Assembly: GCA_015099395.1 (NCBI GenBank)
Contig: AP024096.1
Span: 310,001-374,000 of the forward strand
Length of the DNA: 64,000 nt
Direction of reading: 5' to 3'
DNA from: Ktedonobacteria bacterium brp13
GTDB lineage: Bacteria > Chloroflexota > Ktedonobacteria > Ktedonobacterales > Ktedonobacteraceae
Part shown: piece by piece, positions 55,980 to 64,000 of the stretch
Layout: each line of letters begins with the position of its first letter
How positions within the stretch are numbered: the stretch's first letter is position 1
Notes under the pieces: generated by a model
Database searches by the model: none
What the model was told of the DNA's origin: nothing
Seen by the model: only the letters and a program-made list of their open reading frames with translations
Program-made: the position numbers and the translations under genes

Positions 55980-57239
55980 CTATAGGAAGCATTGCCCGTC
56001 ACCACGATACGTGGTGACGGTATCAACGATCTCGCCATTGGAGACCAGTAGCAGGTGGGTAAAGCGTTCACACAGTTCGCCAGCTTTGCTATGGCGCAGG
56101 AAGATCGGGTCACCGGGCGCAAGCGTGTGTGGGCCACGATAGCTAATGGGTGTCTGGACCTCGCCAGCACCTTCGAGGGGGATGAGGCGTGCGCCTGCTG
56201 GCAGATACGGACGTGGGAGTTTATCGTTGTTCGTAGCACCAGAAGCAACATAGCCACCACCCAGACAGGTATAAATAGGAGGGTTGCTCACTTTTGCCTG
56301 ACGAACGATCTCGATAGCGAAGCCTGCAGCAGGTTGATAGCGGAAGTCCTGGTAATTATCAAAAAGAGCGGGTGCGTAGAAGCCTGATCCAGCTGTGATC
56401 TCTGTCACGCCTGGCTCATTACGCGTGGTATGCAAGCTACCGGTGCCGCCACCGTTGATGAAACGCGGCGTGAGGTTATAGCTAGCAAGGAGTTCAATGA
56501 CTGCGGCCCTGCGTTGAGCAACCTGGAGGAGTGAGCGCTTCTTCAAGTTGCGTACCACTACGTTTTTCGCAGTCTGATGAGGATAGTGATCGCCGAGTCC
56601 AGCGATCTGGGCCTCATACCCCATAATGCCGTCAAGCAGAATGTGTGGAGCAGCGATAATGCTCTCGACAACGGGACGCACCTGAGCGACAGTGCGCAAC
56701 GGACTACGCCAGACACCGAAGTGCAGACCAGGCAGATCCAGTGCCATATCGAGATCCAGGCAGACAGGGATCTTCACCTCGTACTGCTGAGCAACCTGCT
56801 CAATCTGCCTGACATGATCGACACTATCAAGCATGAGTGTGATCTGCGCACCAGCGGCAATAGCTTCTGCAGCAGCAGGAATGTAGTGCCATACTGGATA
56901 GCCAAGGAGCAGATCCTTGAAACCCTGGCTCGCCAGATAGACCGCTTCACGTAGAGTAAAACACATGATACCCTGAAAACGCTCGTCAGCAGCAAGGAGG
57001 CGTTTCAGAATAGCGACACTGCGCACCGATTTGGAGGCAATGCGCACACGTTTATCACCTGCGCTTGTTGCGATCTGTTGGATATTGTGTGTTAACAGGT
57101 CCAGATCAAGATAGGCAAATGGCATGGGATAACCAGCAAAGATCCGTTTGTAATAGCTATAGTCCTGTTGTTGAGACTGTGGCTGGGACAATACACCTGG
57201 TGTAGAGGTACGGGTACTCACAGGATTCTTCGTATCCAC
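55980..57239 (-). CDS. Fold-type III PLP enzyme, D-threonine aldolase-like (amino acid deaminase/aldolase)
   Basis: I start this 419-aa protein at GTG 57237-57239, behind SD AAAGGAG; an upstream ATG at 57371 would add 44 non-conserved residues. The alanine-racemase-like N-domain carries the PLP lysine in RIASKSVRSVAILKRLL. The C-terminal domain has the D-threonine-aldolase-type metal motif FLRHSKAGELCERF and TTYRGDGQCFL. The D-serine/D-threonine-acting subfamily is likely. From memory, similar genes neighbour lactone oxidases in Streptomyces; I could not check that. Confidence 0.87.
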   Translation of the reverse strand: MDTKNPVSTRTSTPGVLSQPQSQQQDYSYYKRIFAGYPMPFAYLDLDLLTHNIQQIATSAGDKRVRIASKSVRSVAILKRLLAADERFQGIMCFTLREAVYLASQGFKDLLLGYPVWHYIPAAAEAIAAGAQITLMLDSVDHVRQIEQVAQQYEVKIPVCLDLDMALDLPGLHFGVWRSPLRTVAQVRPVVESIIAAPHILLDGIMGYEAQIAGLGDHYPHQTAKNVVVRNLKKRSLLQVAQRRAAVIELLASYNLTPRFINGGGTGSLHTTRNEPGVTEITAGSGFYAPALFDNYQDFRYQPAAGFAIEIVRQAKVSNPPIYTCLGGGYVASGATNNDKLPRPYLPAGARLIPLEGAGEVQTPISYRGPHTLAPGDPIFLRHSKAGELCERFTHLLLVSNGEIVDTVTTYRGDGQCFL

Positions 57240-57442
57240 ATCCTTGCTCCTTTGCTTGAAAGGTGTCCGTTCTACTGTTTCAATAAATATACTTTTGTCA
57301 GCAGCACGGTTGAGTTCACAAGTCACTACAGAATAAAGAGAATGCGCAACATTGTCAAGAGGACGCGACACGCGCAGATGCGAGCCCGCTACTCACATCC
57401 GTCTAGAAACCTTTATTCGTATTTTTCGTGACTCTTGATCCG

Positions 57443-58402
57443 TCAGACAGATTGCACGACTTCATCTTGATCGAGCAAAGGCAAGGCCTGCTTGCGCTGC
57501 CGTTGTTTACCACGCATAGTGACCAGCAACACACCCAGAATGATGACGAGACCACCTAGCAGTTCACCGACGGTAGGAACCTCGCGTAGCCAGACCCAGG
57601 CGATCAGCAACGACAGGATTGGTATGATATTCAAGAAGCTTGTGGCGATAGCGGCTGGCAAGGCTGAAAGGGTGATGGCCCAGGTAGCATTCGCAATGGC
57701 GGCAGGAAAGATAGCCATATAGAAGATTGCGACAGTCGATTGCAGCGAGGCATGTGGCAGCTCTTGTATGAGTTGCGGCGCGAAGACAAGCATAAAGAAT
57801 GTAGCGGTCCAGATTGTGTAAGCAGATAACTCGAGACTACTATATTTTTTCAGATAGTTCTTCTGGAAGATAAAATAGATACATTCAGAGAATGATGCCA
57901 GCAAGACTAAAAGCGAGCCAGGGGTAAAGCTAAAGCCGCTGCTATTGCTAAATGAGATAACAGCGACACCCAGAAAGCTAATCACAATACCCGCCCAGCC
58001 CCATATACTCAGACGCTCCTTTAAGAAGGCGCGCGCAAATAAGGCAGTAAAGCAGGGGACAGAGGCAACAAGAAAACTCGCAGTCCCGGCTGAGACGCTC
58101 TGTTCCCCAAAGGTAAGACCGGCCTGATAGACAGCAATACCGATAAAACCAAGCAGCAAGAAAGCCGGGATATCACGGAGCGCAGGCAAGCGCAAACGCA
58201 CGATACAGGCGTAAATAATAAGAGCGATAGATGCAATAAGAAAACGTAAGAGGATAAGTGCCCCCGGTGAATAGCTCTCAAGGCCAACGCGAATGCCAGC
58301 AAAAGCAGAGGCCCAGAATAATAGTGTCACAGTAAGTGAGGTAATCGTCTGTGCCTGAGCTTTAGGTCGCAGGTTCCCTCGTGCCTTAACATCGTCTGTC
58401 AT
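57443..58402 (-). CDS. EamA/DMT-family transporter
   Basis: This 319-aa protein starts at ATG 58400-58402 (MTDDVKARGN) after SD GAAGGA; a TTG at 58420 is an alternative. Ten helices form two EamA repeats (LLFWASAFAGIRVGLESYSPG, GTASFLVASVPCFTALFARAFLKERLSIWGW and LPAAIATSFLNIIPILSLLIAWVWLREVPTVGEL). The family exports amino acids or metabolites; substrate unknown. Confidence 0.9.
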   Translation of the reverse strand: MTDDVKARGNLRPKAQAQTITSLTVTLLFWASAFAGIRVGLESYSPGALILLRFLIASIALIIYACIVRLRLPALRDIPAFLLLGFIGIAVYQAGLTFGEQSVSAGTASFLVASVPCFTALFARAFLKERLSIWGWAGIVISFLGVAVISFSNSSGFSFTPGSLLVLLASFSECIYFIFQKNYLKKYSSLELSAYTIWTATFFMLVFAPQLIQELPHASLQSTVAIFYMAIFPAAIANATWAITLSALPAAIATSFLNIIPILSLLIAWVWLREVPTVGELLGGLVIILGVLLVTMRGKQRQRKQALPLLDQDEVVQSV

Positions 58403-58737
58403 ATGAACATGATCCTTCAATTAGATACTTCATCAGCCATAAACAGTATACATTTATCTATCTATCTATTCCTGCCTATGACATTCTAGTCTCAGCAAGC
58501 AGACAGCATAGTTTACCTTCTATAATCTCTTATCGGATACTAATCAGGTTGCTGCACAGCAACACTATCTGCTGCTTCGAGCTGGATATCTTTATTGGCA
58601 GCCATAGGTTGTGCGAGTATACGAGAGAGAAGAGGGAAGTGCTGCGAATCCTACTCATTCACGATCTGCTGGTAGGATACTACAATAAAGGTTGAGCCCT
58701 GAACTCATCAAGCGTGTATGATGATACTATATCATCA
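58403..58737. other. Intergenic region with a possible 21-codon ORF
   Basis: About 335 bases. A minus-strand frame at 58540-58605 reads MAANKDIQLEAADSVAVQQP, but it lacks an SD. Within it GTTGCTG/CAGCAAC forms a small hairpin. A TCTA microsatellite (about 58455-58468) follows. Nothing firm is seen. Confidence 0.3.
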
Positions 58738-59580
58738 CTACAGCATCTCAAGTGGCTGTGCACTGGTAGGGGGTGGGAATGCACGATCAAGCTGAGCAAG
58801 ATCCTGCTCCGTAAGAGCGAGATCGTACGCAGCACGATTCTCCCGGACATGCGCCACCGAGCTCGCTTTAGGAATGACAAACAGATTATCCCGACGGAGC
58901 AGCCAGGCAAGGGCAACCTGAGCTGGCGTCGCCTGGTGTCGGCTGGCGATCTCACGTAGAGCAGGGCCGTTGAGCATCCGGCCTTGCTCAATCGGCGAGT
59001 AGGCTATAACAGGAATATGGTGCGCACGAGACCAGGGCAGCAGGTCATATTCGACACCACGTCGCGTAAGATTGTAGAGAACTTGATTGGTAGCAACAGT
59101 TGAGCCAGAGGGGTGGCGGATAAGTTCCTGCATATCTGCAACAGAAAAATTGCTGACACCCCAATAACGGATCTTCCCTGCCTGTACCAACTCCTCAAAA
59201 GCCGCAAGCGTATCTGACAGAGGTGTGCCACCACGCCAGTGCAAGAGATAGAGATCGAGATGATCCGTGCCCAGACGTTGCAGACTGCGCTCACATGCTC
59301 GAATGGTACCGTGCCGGGTCGCATTTGATGGCAATACTTTACTGACCAGGAAAACATCATCGCGGCGTCCCGCAATCGCCTCGCCAACGACCTTCTCAGA
59401 ACCACCATTAGCATACATCTCAGCAGTATCGATCAACGTCATACCAAGATCAAGACCAAGGCGTAGAGCGGCAATCTCATCTGTAAGATGCCGAGCAGCT
59501 TCACCCATACCCCATGTACCTTGTCCAAGCACAGGAACCATCTCGCCAGATGGAAGTTGTTGTGTACGAATAGCAGACAA
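58738..59580 (-). CDS. Aldo/keto reductase
   Basis: This 280-aa enzyme starts at TTG with SD GGGAG 7 bases before. The AKR tetrad is visible: Asp and Tyr in [14 protein letters not shown], Lys in [10 protein letters not shown] and His in LYLLHWRGG. The C-terminal NADPH-binding [17 protein letters not shown] is present. It reduces aldehydes or ketones with NADPH; substrate unknown. Confidence 0.93.
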   Translation of the reverse strand: MSAIRTQQLPSGEMVPVLGQGTWGMGEAARHLTDEIAALRLGLDLGMTLIDTAEMYANGGSEKVVGEAIAGRRDDVFLVSKVLPSNATRHGTIRACERSLQRLGTDHLDLYLLHWRGGTPLSDTLAAFEELVQAGKIRYWGVSNFSVADMQELIRHPSGSTVATNQVLYNLTRRGVEYDLLPWSRAHHIPVIAYSPIEQGRMLNGPALREIASRHQATPAQVALAWLLRRDNLFVIPKASSVAHVRENRAAYDLALTEQDLAQLDRAFPPPTSAQPLEML

Positions 59581-59670
59581 GACAGATCTCCCTCTTTTTT
59601 ATAAACACACACTTGCAGAAGCTTGATCTCCACATATACGCGACTGTCCCAGATTTATCAAACCAGCGTG

Positions 59671-60156
59671 TCAATCAGAATTGCGAGGAGTTCTCTTTCT
59701 TTGTTGGAGCAGATAGACAAGTGCGAACAACACCAGTCCTACAGCAATGCCCAGTGCGACAATGCTTGGATTCCCTTTCCACTCGACAACATTGGCAAGA
59801 AAGGTGACCGCTAATAACACTGTAATAACGCCCGTGATCTTTACCTTGAGATCATCGAAATCATCAATCACCAGCCATGATGGTGTTGGTAGAGTCTCAT
59901 CAATAAATAATTCATAAAGACCCACTGCCACGATGTAGAGGACCGCCCCCAGCAGAAACAGATCCGTCTCTTCAATACCCCCTACCGCCACATGCTTCAC
60001 CCCCTCGATATCAAAGGCAGGATGCACGATGAGATCAAATCCCGTATTCACTACGACAATGACGCCATAGATGAGGGCAACTAGTGAAGCCAGTAAAGAC
60101 CCGATCACAGCAATAAAAATGAGATAACGGCTGCCTGCAATGAGACGTCGCACCAT
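59671..60156 (-). CDS. YqhA/UPF0114-like membrane protein
   Basis: This 161-aa protein starts at ATG 60154-60156 (MVRRLIAGSRYLIFIAVIGS) with SD AGAGGAG. It has four helices and the conserved FLLGAVLYIVAVGLYELFID followed by a Pro-rich DD loop and DLKVKITGVITVLLAVTFL, as in the UPF0114/YqhA family. Function is not established. Confidence 0.85.
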   Translation of the reverse strand: MVRRLIAGSRYLIFIAVIGSLLASLVALIYGVIVVVNTGFDLIVHPAFDIEGVKHVAVGGIEETDLFLLGAVLYIVAVGLYELFIDETLPTPSWLVIDDFDDLKVKITGVITVLLAVTFLANVVEWKGNPSIVALGIAVGLVLFALVYLLQQRKRTPRNSD

Positions 60157-60510
60157 AGAACTCCTCTTTCTTACAACCTGTGCTATCCTTCCTTCATTAA
60201 AGAAGTAGTGTGCATAGATTGATAACGCGATCAATGGTACGCTGGCTACTCAACATCACCAACCGCAGAAAGTGACACAGAGTTGGATGGCTCCAGATCA
60301 AGCCCATTATACACCAAAAGCATTATACGCCCCTATGGACAATTATCAGGAGACGCCACATATAAGTGAAGACCACTCAGTTATCTTTGCGACGTGAGTG
60401 GTCTTCAGATATGCTTTAGCCATTTCATCGTACAGTGTCCAGTTCCGCACTGTAGAGAAACGGCGTCTGGTAGCGCTGCCCTGGGTATACCAGGTAATCA
60501 TCGCGACAAA
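60157..60510. other. Intergenic region with a perfect 12-bp inverted repeat
   Basis: GAAGACCACTCA (60368-60379) and its exact complement TGAGTGGTCTTC (60395-60406) lie 15 bases apart, without a T-run. No gene is seen in this gap. Confidence 0.45.
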
Positions 60511-60553
60511 ATAAAGAGTACGTTCCCCCTGGCGAAATAGAGGGAACGTACTA
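60511..60553 (-). terminator. Terminator of the sigma/anti-sigma operon
   Basis: On the minus strand AGTACGTTCCC (60542-60552) pairs with GGGAACGTACT (60517-60527) around a 14-base loop, followed by CTTTATTTTG, about 45 bases after the anti-sigma gene stop. Confidence 0.75.
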
Positions 60554-60594
60554 CCAACATGAGATGCAATTTGTATGCGACGTAAGGGGAATGA

Positions 60595-61458
60595 TCAGGG
60601 AACGTTGATATAGGCCGTTTGTGCCAGTTGATTATTCCACCATAGCTCAACTTTTAAAGGCGCATACTGAGGGATCACCACCCCCAATTCATTAGAATAC
60701 GTTTTATTGACATTAGACGGTACCAGCACAGACATAAACGCTGGCTGTGTCGACCCTGCGTGATAGTTGGGGTAGATCTTTTGATAGATATGACCATTTT
60801 GTCCTACGCTATTCACTGTATAGGTCAAATGAACTATCTGACCATTTTTCAAAGTCTTGCTTGTAAAAATTTGTTGCGTGGTATGAGGAAAAAGGATGTC
60901 TGACTTCCCTGTAGCTGACTTCCCTGTATTCGAATAAAGACTTACTGTTGCCGTCAGCGAAGTAATAATATTTGCAGCCGGTCCTGCTACGATACGGGTC
61001 GAAGATGCAACCTGAGATGTTGAGGTAGTAGCATGCGTTGCAGCTGTCTTTGTCGATGACATATGGCTGCGCTGATAGGCCGTTATAGAAAAAATCATGC
61101 TCGTTACGATGAGCGCAGCCACCAATCCTAAAGCCACAGTTGACAGGCGTTTTAAAATTGGCCGCTGTTTACGAGTGTTTTCGGTACTTAATTGACCCTG
61201 CATATAAGTTATTCCTCTTTGTTTTTGATAGTGTCGTACTGAGAAAGTCTTTTGCTGTGTTGATGTTGGCATCTGCTGAGAGAGACGTTTCCAGGCGCGA
61301 TCCAGTACCTGTGACTCCTCCAGATAGAGATCACTCATTTCATGAATAAAGCGAACGTTTGCCTGCGCTGCTATCTCTTCTGGATCGTGTATCTGCAAAA
61401 ACTGATCAATATCTGCATCGACATTTTCGGGATGAAACTGCCTATCATGCGTATCCAT
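60595..61458 (-). CDS. Membrane protein coupled to sigma factor, probable anti-sigma factor
   Basis: A 287-aa protein with a ~100-residue cytoplasmic N-terminus, one helix (TVALGLVAALIVTSMIFSITAY, ~105-127), a Thr/Ser-rich linker with a TGKSATGKS doublet, and a ~130-residue outer beta domain (IVHLTYTVNSVGQNGHIYQ, PLKVELWWNNQLAQ). Its ATG overlaps the sigma gene stop (TAATG), so the pair is co-translated. I see no clear zinc anti-sigma HxxxCxxC motif; the role is inferred from topology and position. Confidence 0.65.
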   Translation of the reverse strand: MDTHDRQFHPENVDADIDQFLQIHDPEEIAAQANVRFIHEMSDLYLEESQVLDRAWKRLSQQMPTSTQQKTFSVRHYQKQRGITYMQGQLSTENTRKQRPILKRLSTVALGLVAALIVTSMIFSITAYQRSHMSSTKTAATHATTSTSQVASSTRIVAGPAANIITSLTATVSLYSNTGKSATGKSDILFPHTTQQIFTSKTLKNGQIVHLTYTVNSVGQNGHIYQKIYPNYHAGSTQPAFMSVLVPSNVNKTYSNELGVVIPQYAPLKVELWWNNQLAQTAYINVP

Positions 61459-62009
61459 TAATCCTGTTCCTCCTGCTTTTTGTAGCGCAAACGTAATTTA
61501 TTCAAGGTACGAGACAATATAGCACGAATAGCGGGTGCCTTTTTATTGAGCCTCGTAGCAATTTCACCAGAATGCAAACCATAGGCGAAACGCAGTCGTA
61601 GTACCTCCTGTTGTAAAGCATCGAGCGTCCCAATATGAGCCATCAGACTGCTATGGTTTTCTTTACGCAATATAAATAGTTCTGGCTGGTGAGCGATATC
61701 ATCGACCATCAGGACATCGGCAACAGCATCGATTGATGCGCTGCTGGTTCGCTGCTGCTGGAGACGATAATGATCAGCCAATTTATTGCGTGCAACGCGC
61801 AACAACCATGCTTGTTGTTCAGTGAAACCCAGTTTTTGCACGGTAAGATTTTGGAAGGAGGCCTGAAAGACCTCAATCATGAGATCCTCCGCATCTTCCT
61901 TAAGTGTCAAACGCGCATTAAGATAGCGCAGAACAGTCAATGCATGCTTCTGATAGAAAAGATCAAAATCTATACCCTCATTCAGAGACGAGTTATGTGG
62001 TTGATGCAT
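61458..62009 (-). CDS. RNA polymerase sigma-70 family factor, ECF-type
   Basis: This 183-aa protein has sigma region 2 (FYQKHALTVLRYLNARLTLKEDAEDLMIEVFQASFQ, WLLRVARNKLADHYR) and region 4 (LDALQQEVLRLRFAYGLHSGEIATRLNKKAPAIRAILSRTLNKLR). I prefer ATG 62007-62009 (MHQPHNSS) with SD AAGGA; ATG 62024 and GTG 62042 lie upstream. It directs polymerase to a regulon released by its membrane partner. No classic GGAAC...GTC promoter of normal spacing is seen upstream. Confidence 0.87.
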   Translation of the reverse strand: MHQPHNSSLNEGIDFDLFYQKHALTVLRYLNARLTLKEDAEDLMIEVFQASFQNLTVQKLGFTEQQAWLLRVARNKLADHYRLQQQRTSSASIDAVADVLMVDDIAHQPELFILRKENHSSLMAHIGTLDALQQEVLRLRFAYGLHSGEIATRLNKKAPAIRAILSRTLNKLRLRYKKQEEQD

Positions 62010-62227
62010 CCTAGCTTCCTTCATAGTTCCTTGAGATCTCACTTGTTTAATCGGGTTCTCGTCTCCAAGTGTGACAGTTTTCTGTGGAAGTTCCCAAATT
62101 GATAGTGCAGCCCGAGAGGCATGCTAAGTTCGAGGCATTGCATAAAGATGGAATGGAGGTGTGTCTTGCCAGTAAGAGGACAATGTGGACAAACAGAAAC
62201 AGTGGTGCGCCGTCTCTCCTCATGAAC

Positions 62228-62272
62228 GTATACATTCTAGATAAGCAAGTGAACTTCATCGAGAATGTATAC
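62228..62272. repeat. Perfect 11-bp inverted repeat after the CDF gene
   Basis: GTATACATTCT (62228-62238) and AGAATGTATAC (62262-62272) are exact complements 23 bases apart, about 30 bases after the CDF stop. It may be a terminator without T-run or a binding site. The 62010-62302 gap holds nothing else I can name. Confidence 0.45.
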
Positions 62273-62302
62273 AGATTATTCGCTGATCAATACACCAACA
62301 GA

Positions 62303-62995
62303 TCAGCAGCAGTCATCTTCACCAGCACAGTCGCACGCCTCACCTGTGCGTGCCTCATGTAATGCCTCACGCCCCTCGCGCACCAGAAAGTACACGAGCG
62401 CAAGAGCTGCCAGCGGATCAGCCCACCACCAGCCGAAGAAGTGATTGAGGAGCAGGCCAGCAAGGAGAGTGAACGCCATATAGGCACAGGTCACACTACA
62501 CGCAGCATCCGCTTTAAGGGCAGCGCTCCCGATCCGTTTAGCGACCCTCAGCTTGCCCTGCCAGAGTAGAGGCATGATGATCGCAGCCGCAAGAGCCAGC
62601 CCTACACCCCACCAGGACGCCTGGGGATGGATACCGGCAAAAAGAGTCCAGACACTATCAGCAATAATATAGCAGGCCAGCGCGAACAGACCAATAGCCG
62701 TCACCCAGGATGCTCGATGTTCAGCGCTTTCGACTCGTTCCTCTGATCTTCCGTACCTTTCGACCAGCAGCCGCCACAGCAGGATACCGCCAGCGATCAG
62801 TTCAATAATGCTATCGATACCAAAACCTTCCAGGGATACGCTTCTGCTAAGAAAGCCGGTCGTGAGTGCGATAGCAGCCTCAATAACCATCCAGACAATA
62901 GTCACGATCTCGATACCAATCCCCAAATGGATCAGGTTACGTCGGGAAGGTGTCGGTGAGGAAGAGGTCTGTATTACAGGAAGTGAGCGAGCCAT
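62303..62995 (-). CDS. Cation diffusion facilitator-like metal exporter
   Basis: I start this 230-aa protein at ATG 62993-62995 (MARSLPVIQT), which overlaps the regulator stop (TAATG). Six helices carry the transport-site pattern: SVSLEGFGIDSIIELIAG and ALKADAACSVTCAYMAFT with WWADPLAALALVYF. It lacks the usual C-terminal cytoplasmic domain and instead ends in a Cys/Asp cluster, CDCAGEDDCC, likely metal-binding. With the adjacent sensor it should export a soft or borderline metal such as Cd, Pb or Zn. Confidence 0.85.
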   Translation of the reverse strand: MARSLPVIQTSSSPTPSRRNLIHLGIGIEIVTIVWMVIEAAIALTTGFLSRSVSLEGFGIDSIIELIAGGILLWRLLVERYGRSEERVESAEHRASWVTAIGLFALACYIIADSVWTLFAGIHPQASWWGVGLALAAAIIMPLLWQGKLRVAKRIGSAALKADAACSVTCAYMAFTLLAGLLLNHFFGWWWADPLAALALVYFLVREGREALHEARTGEACDCAGEDDCC

Positions 62996-63342
62996 TAGCA
63001 GCAATCCTTCTTCTCTGCATAACGAGAACAAGCAGAGACACCATGAGCAACATCAGTTAATAATTCCTCAGAAAGAGTCAGCAGGTCCGCCACCCGTAGA
63101 TCACTTAAAGAATAGCGCACATACCGGCCCTGCTGTTCACATACCAGCAGGTTACAGTCAAGGAGACAACGCAGATGGTTGGACGTATTAGATTGCGTCA
63201 AGCCCGTACGTTCCACCAGCTCGGAGACCGTCAGAGGGCCTGTCCGTAACGCATTAAGTAAACTCAGCCTTGAAAGATCAGAGAAGCCCCGAAACAATTT
63301 AGCCTGAAGCGCAAGGGTCGATGAAAGAGTCGCAACTGCCAT
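62995..63342 (-). CDS. ArsR/SmtB-family metal sensor, CmtR-like
   Basis: This 115-aa repressor starts at ATG 63340-63342 (MAVATLSSTL), whose SD GGAGG lies inside a longer frame from 63354. The winged helix is clear: SRLSLLNALRTGPLTVSELVERTGLTQSNTSNHLRCLLDCNLLVCEQQGRYVRYSLSD. The CLLDC pair in the recognition helix matches the Cys pair of mycobacterial CmtR (Cd/Pb sensor), and a Cys-rich tail (SACSRYAEKKDCC) supplies further ligands. It controls itself and the exporter gene through the operator at 63357-63388. Confidence 0.9.
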   Translation of the reverse strand: MAVATLSSTLALQAKLFRGFSDLSRLSLLNALRTGPLTVSELVERTGLTQSNTSNHLRCLLDCNLLVCEQQGRYVRYSLSDLRVADLLTLSEELLTDVAHGVSACSRYAEKKDCC

Positions 63343-63356
63343 TTCTTCCTCCATAC

Positions 63357-63388
63357 GTTATCATATCAGCAAGTACTGATACGATAAC
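63357..63388. promoter_or_regulatory. Operator palindrome of the metal-sensor operon
   Basis: GTTATCATATCAG (63357-63369) and CTGATACGATAAC (63376-63388) are complementary at 12 of 13 positions around a 6-base spacer. The site covers the -10 box and start region of the regulator gene, as expected for ArsR-type repression. Confidence 0.75.
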
Positions 63389-63409
63389 ATAGAGAGAAGT
63401 CAGTGTCAA
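63381..63409 (-). promoter_or_regulatory. Promoter of the metal-sensor/exporter operon
   Basis: Perfect -35 TTGACA (63404-63409), 17-base spacer, -10 TATCGT (63381-63386) on the minus strand, overlapped by the operator. Confidence 0.55.
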
Positions 63410-63429
63410 TGCTCTAAAAACCTCCTATT

Positions 63430-63459
63430 TTGACAACGGTGAATTTATGAATGTAAGAT
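63430..63459 (+). promoter_or_regulatory. Promoter of the PhzF-family gene
   Basis: Perfect -35 TTGACA (63430-63435), 18-base spacer, -10 TAAGAT (63454-63459), giving a leader of about 90 bases. Confidence 0.5.
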
Positions 63460-63554
63460 GAAAGCATACAATTAACTATATTTACTTCTATCAAATAATT
63501 GGTTCCTGCACCAACGCAGAGAACGGCCCATTATATGAGGTAAGCAAGAAGCAC

Positions 63555-64000
63555 ATGAATATTACTATCTATCACTATACAGCCTTTTCGTCTCTACCCG
63601 AGAAAGGGAATTCAGCAGCTATCATTTTTGATACAGACAGGCTGACGGATAGCCAGATGCAGTCCATCGCCCAGATGATTGGCTTCAACGAAACAACGTT
63701 TGTATGTCAATCCTCGTCTGCTGATCTCAGATTACGTTTTTTCACGCCCGGGCATGAGATGGCTCTCTGCGGTCATGCTACAATGGCGACAGGCGTTGCA
63801 TTACACGACCATAATCGTCTTCAGCAGCAAGATTTTCCTGTCTCGCTCAACATAGAGACACAGGCTGGCTGCTTACCGATCATAGTAAACAAGAATGGTG
63901 AGCAGGTAATGGTTACAATGAGACAGCTCCCCGCTCGGTTCGTACCATTTGAAGGCTCACTACCCGAAGTGGCAGATGTCCTGGGGCTACGCGAAGATGA
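63555..64000 (+). CDS. PhzF-family isomerase (3' end outside window)
   Basis: The frame runs from ATG 63555 to the window edge (148 codons) with a weak SD (GAGGT). It begins MNITIYHYTAFSSLPEKGNS and shows the PhzF catalytic Glu region MIGFNETTFVC and the FFTPGHEMALCGHATMATG loop (usual form FTPxxEVxLCGHAT). Family members are isomerases or epimerases; the most famous acts in phenazine synthesis, but most, as probably here, have unknown substrates. Confidence 0.85.
   Translation, partial: MNITIYHYTAFSSLPEKGNSAAIIFDTDRLTDSQMQSIAQMIGFNETTFVCQSSSADLRLRFFTPGHEMALCGHATMATGVALHDHNRLQQQDFPVSLNIETQAGCLPIIVNKNGEQVMVTMRQLPARFVPFEGSLPEVADVLGLRED

Noticed and set aside
62010..62100. Autoregulated ECF promoter (GGAACTT ... 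GTC) before the sigma gene
   Set aside because: The spacing between GGAAC and GTC is about 14 bases, shorter than usual, and the -10 is weak.
1..64000. tRNA genes, rRNA genes, CRISPR arrays and intact insertion sequences
   Set aside because: No T-loop (GGTTCGAATCC-type) context outside coding regions, no spaced repeat arrays and no transposase were found by reading; a tRNAscan or ISfinder run would settle this.

Overview
The window reads as chromosomal DNA of a Ktedonobacteria-type Chloroflexota. This placement is inferred from gene content, not from a marker gene: a giant SARP-like ATPase/TPR regulator with a DUF6788-like head, several PP2C phosphatases with unusual membrane parts, secreted cellulases with Thr/Pro linkers, an F420-type LLM oxidoreductase, and a T-box in front of an alanyl-tRNA synthetase. 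There are no rRNA or tRNA genes, no CRISPR array and no intact mobile element that I can see.

Layout. 1-5.0 kb: a secreted malectin/beta-helix protein (cut by the window edge) facing a LacI regulator, with a promoter and palindrome between them, then a D-2-hydroxyacid dehydrogenase. 5.1-9.5 kb: a DinB-like protein, a Gly/His-rich tail-anchored protein, a small membrane protein and an ECF-type transporter core (fused double ATPase plus T component, no S component). 9.7-13.8 kb: a peptide ABC importer (binding lipoprotein, two permeases, no ATPases), followed by a remnant of a second permease. 14.3-17.9 kb: a complete preQ0/preQ1 operon, queF-queC-queD-queE-folE, ending in a strong terminator. 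18.5-29.6 kb: a signalling and envelope region with a pseudokinase, a GH5 cellulase, a four-gene minus-strand cluster (DMT transporter with an extra C-terminal membrane module, a 658-aa RskA-like protein, a LamG-like protein, a membrane PP2C) and a second soluble PP2C.

29.7-40.1 kb: the 1344-aa SARP-like regulator, a membrane sensor, YjbQ, a cupin gene remnant, an ArgE/DapE-type peptidase and several small membrane proteins. 40.6-45.2 kb: an AlaRS lacking its C-terminal domain under a T-box with a GCC (Ala) specifier, then a CBM2-GH6 cellulase with a well-defined promoter, a palindromic operator and upstream 22-bp-period direct repeats. 45.3-50.4 kb: an S9 peptidase, a third PP2C and a membrane protein fused to a PstS-like binding domain. 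50.5-58.4 kb: a GT4 glycosyltransferase, LLM oxidoreductase, APC permease, aldonolactone oxidase, a D-threonine-aldolase-like PLP enzyme and an EamA exporter. 58.7-64 kb: an aldo/keto reductase, a YqhA-like protein, a sigma/anti-sigma pair, a CmtR-type metal sensor with a CDF exporter, and the start of a PhzF-family gene.

Themes are extracellular polysaccharide use (three secreted carbohydrate-active proteins with LacI-type sites at two promoters), phosphoprotein signalling (three PP2Cs, a pseudokinase and two genes sharing a GGFPP membrane module), and metal and tRNA-modification housekeeping. The best candidates for undescribed biology are the 21-27.4 kb membrane phosphatase cluster, the PstS-like membrane fusion at 48.8 kb next to a PP2C with an open in-frame tail after its stop, and the T-box-controlled minimal AlaRS.
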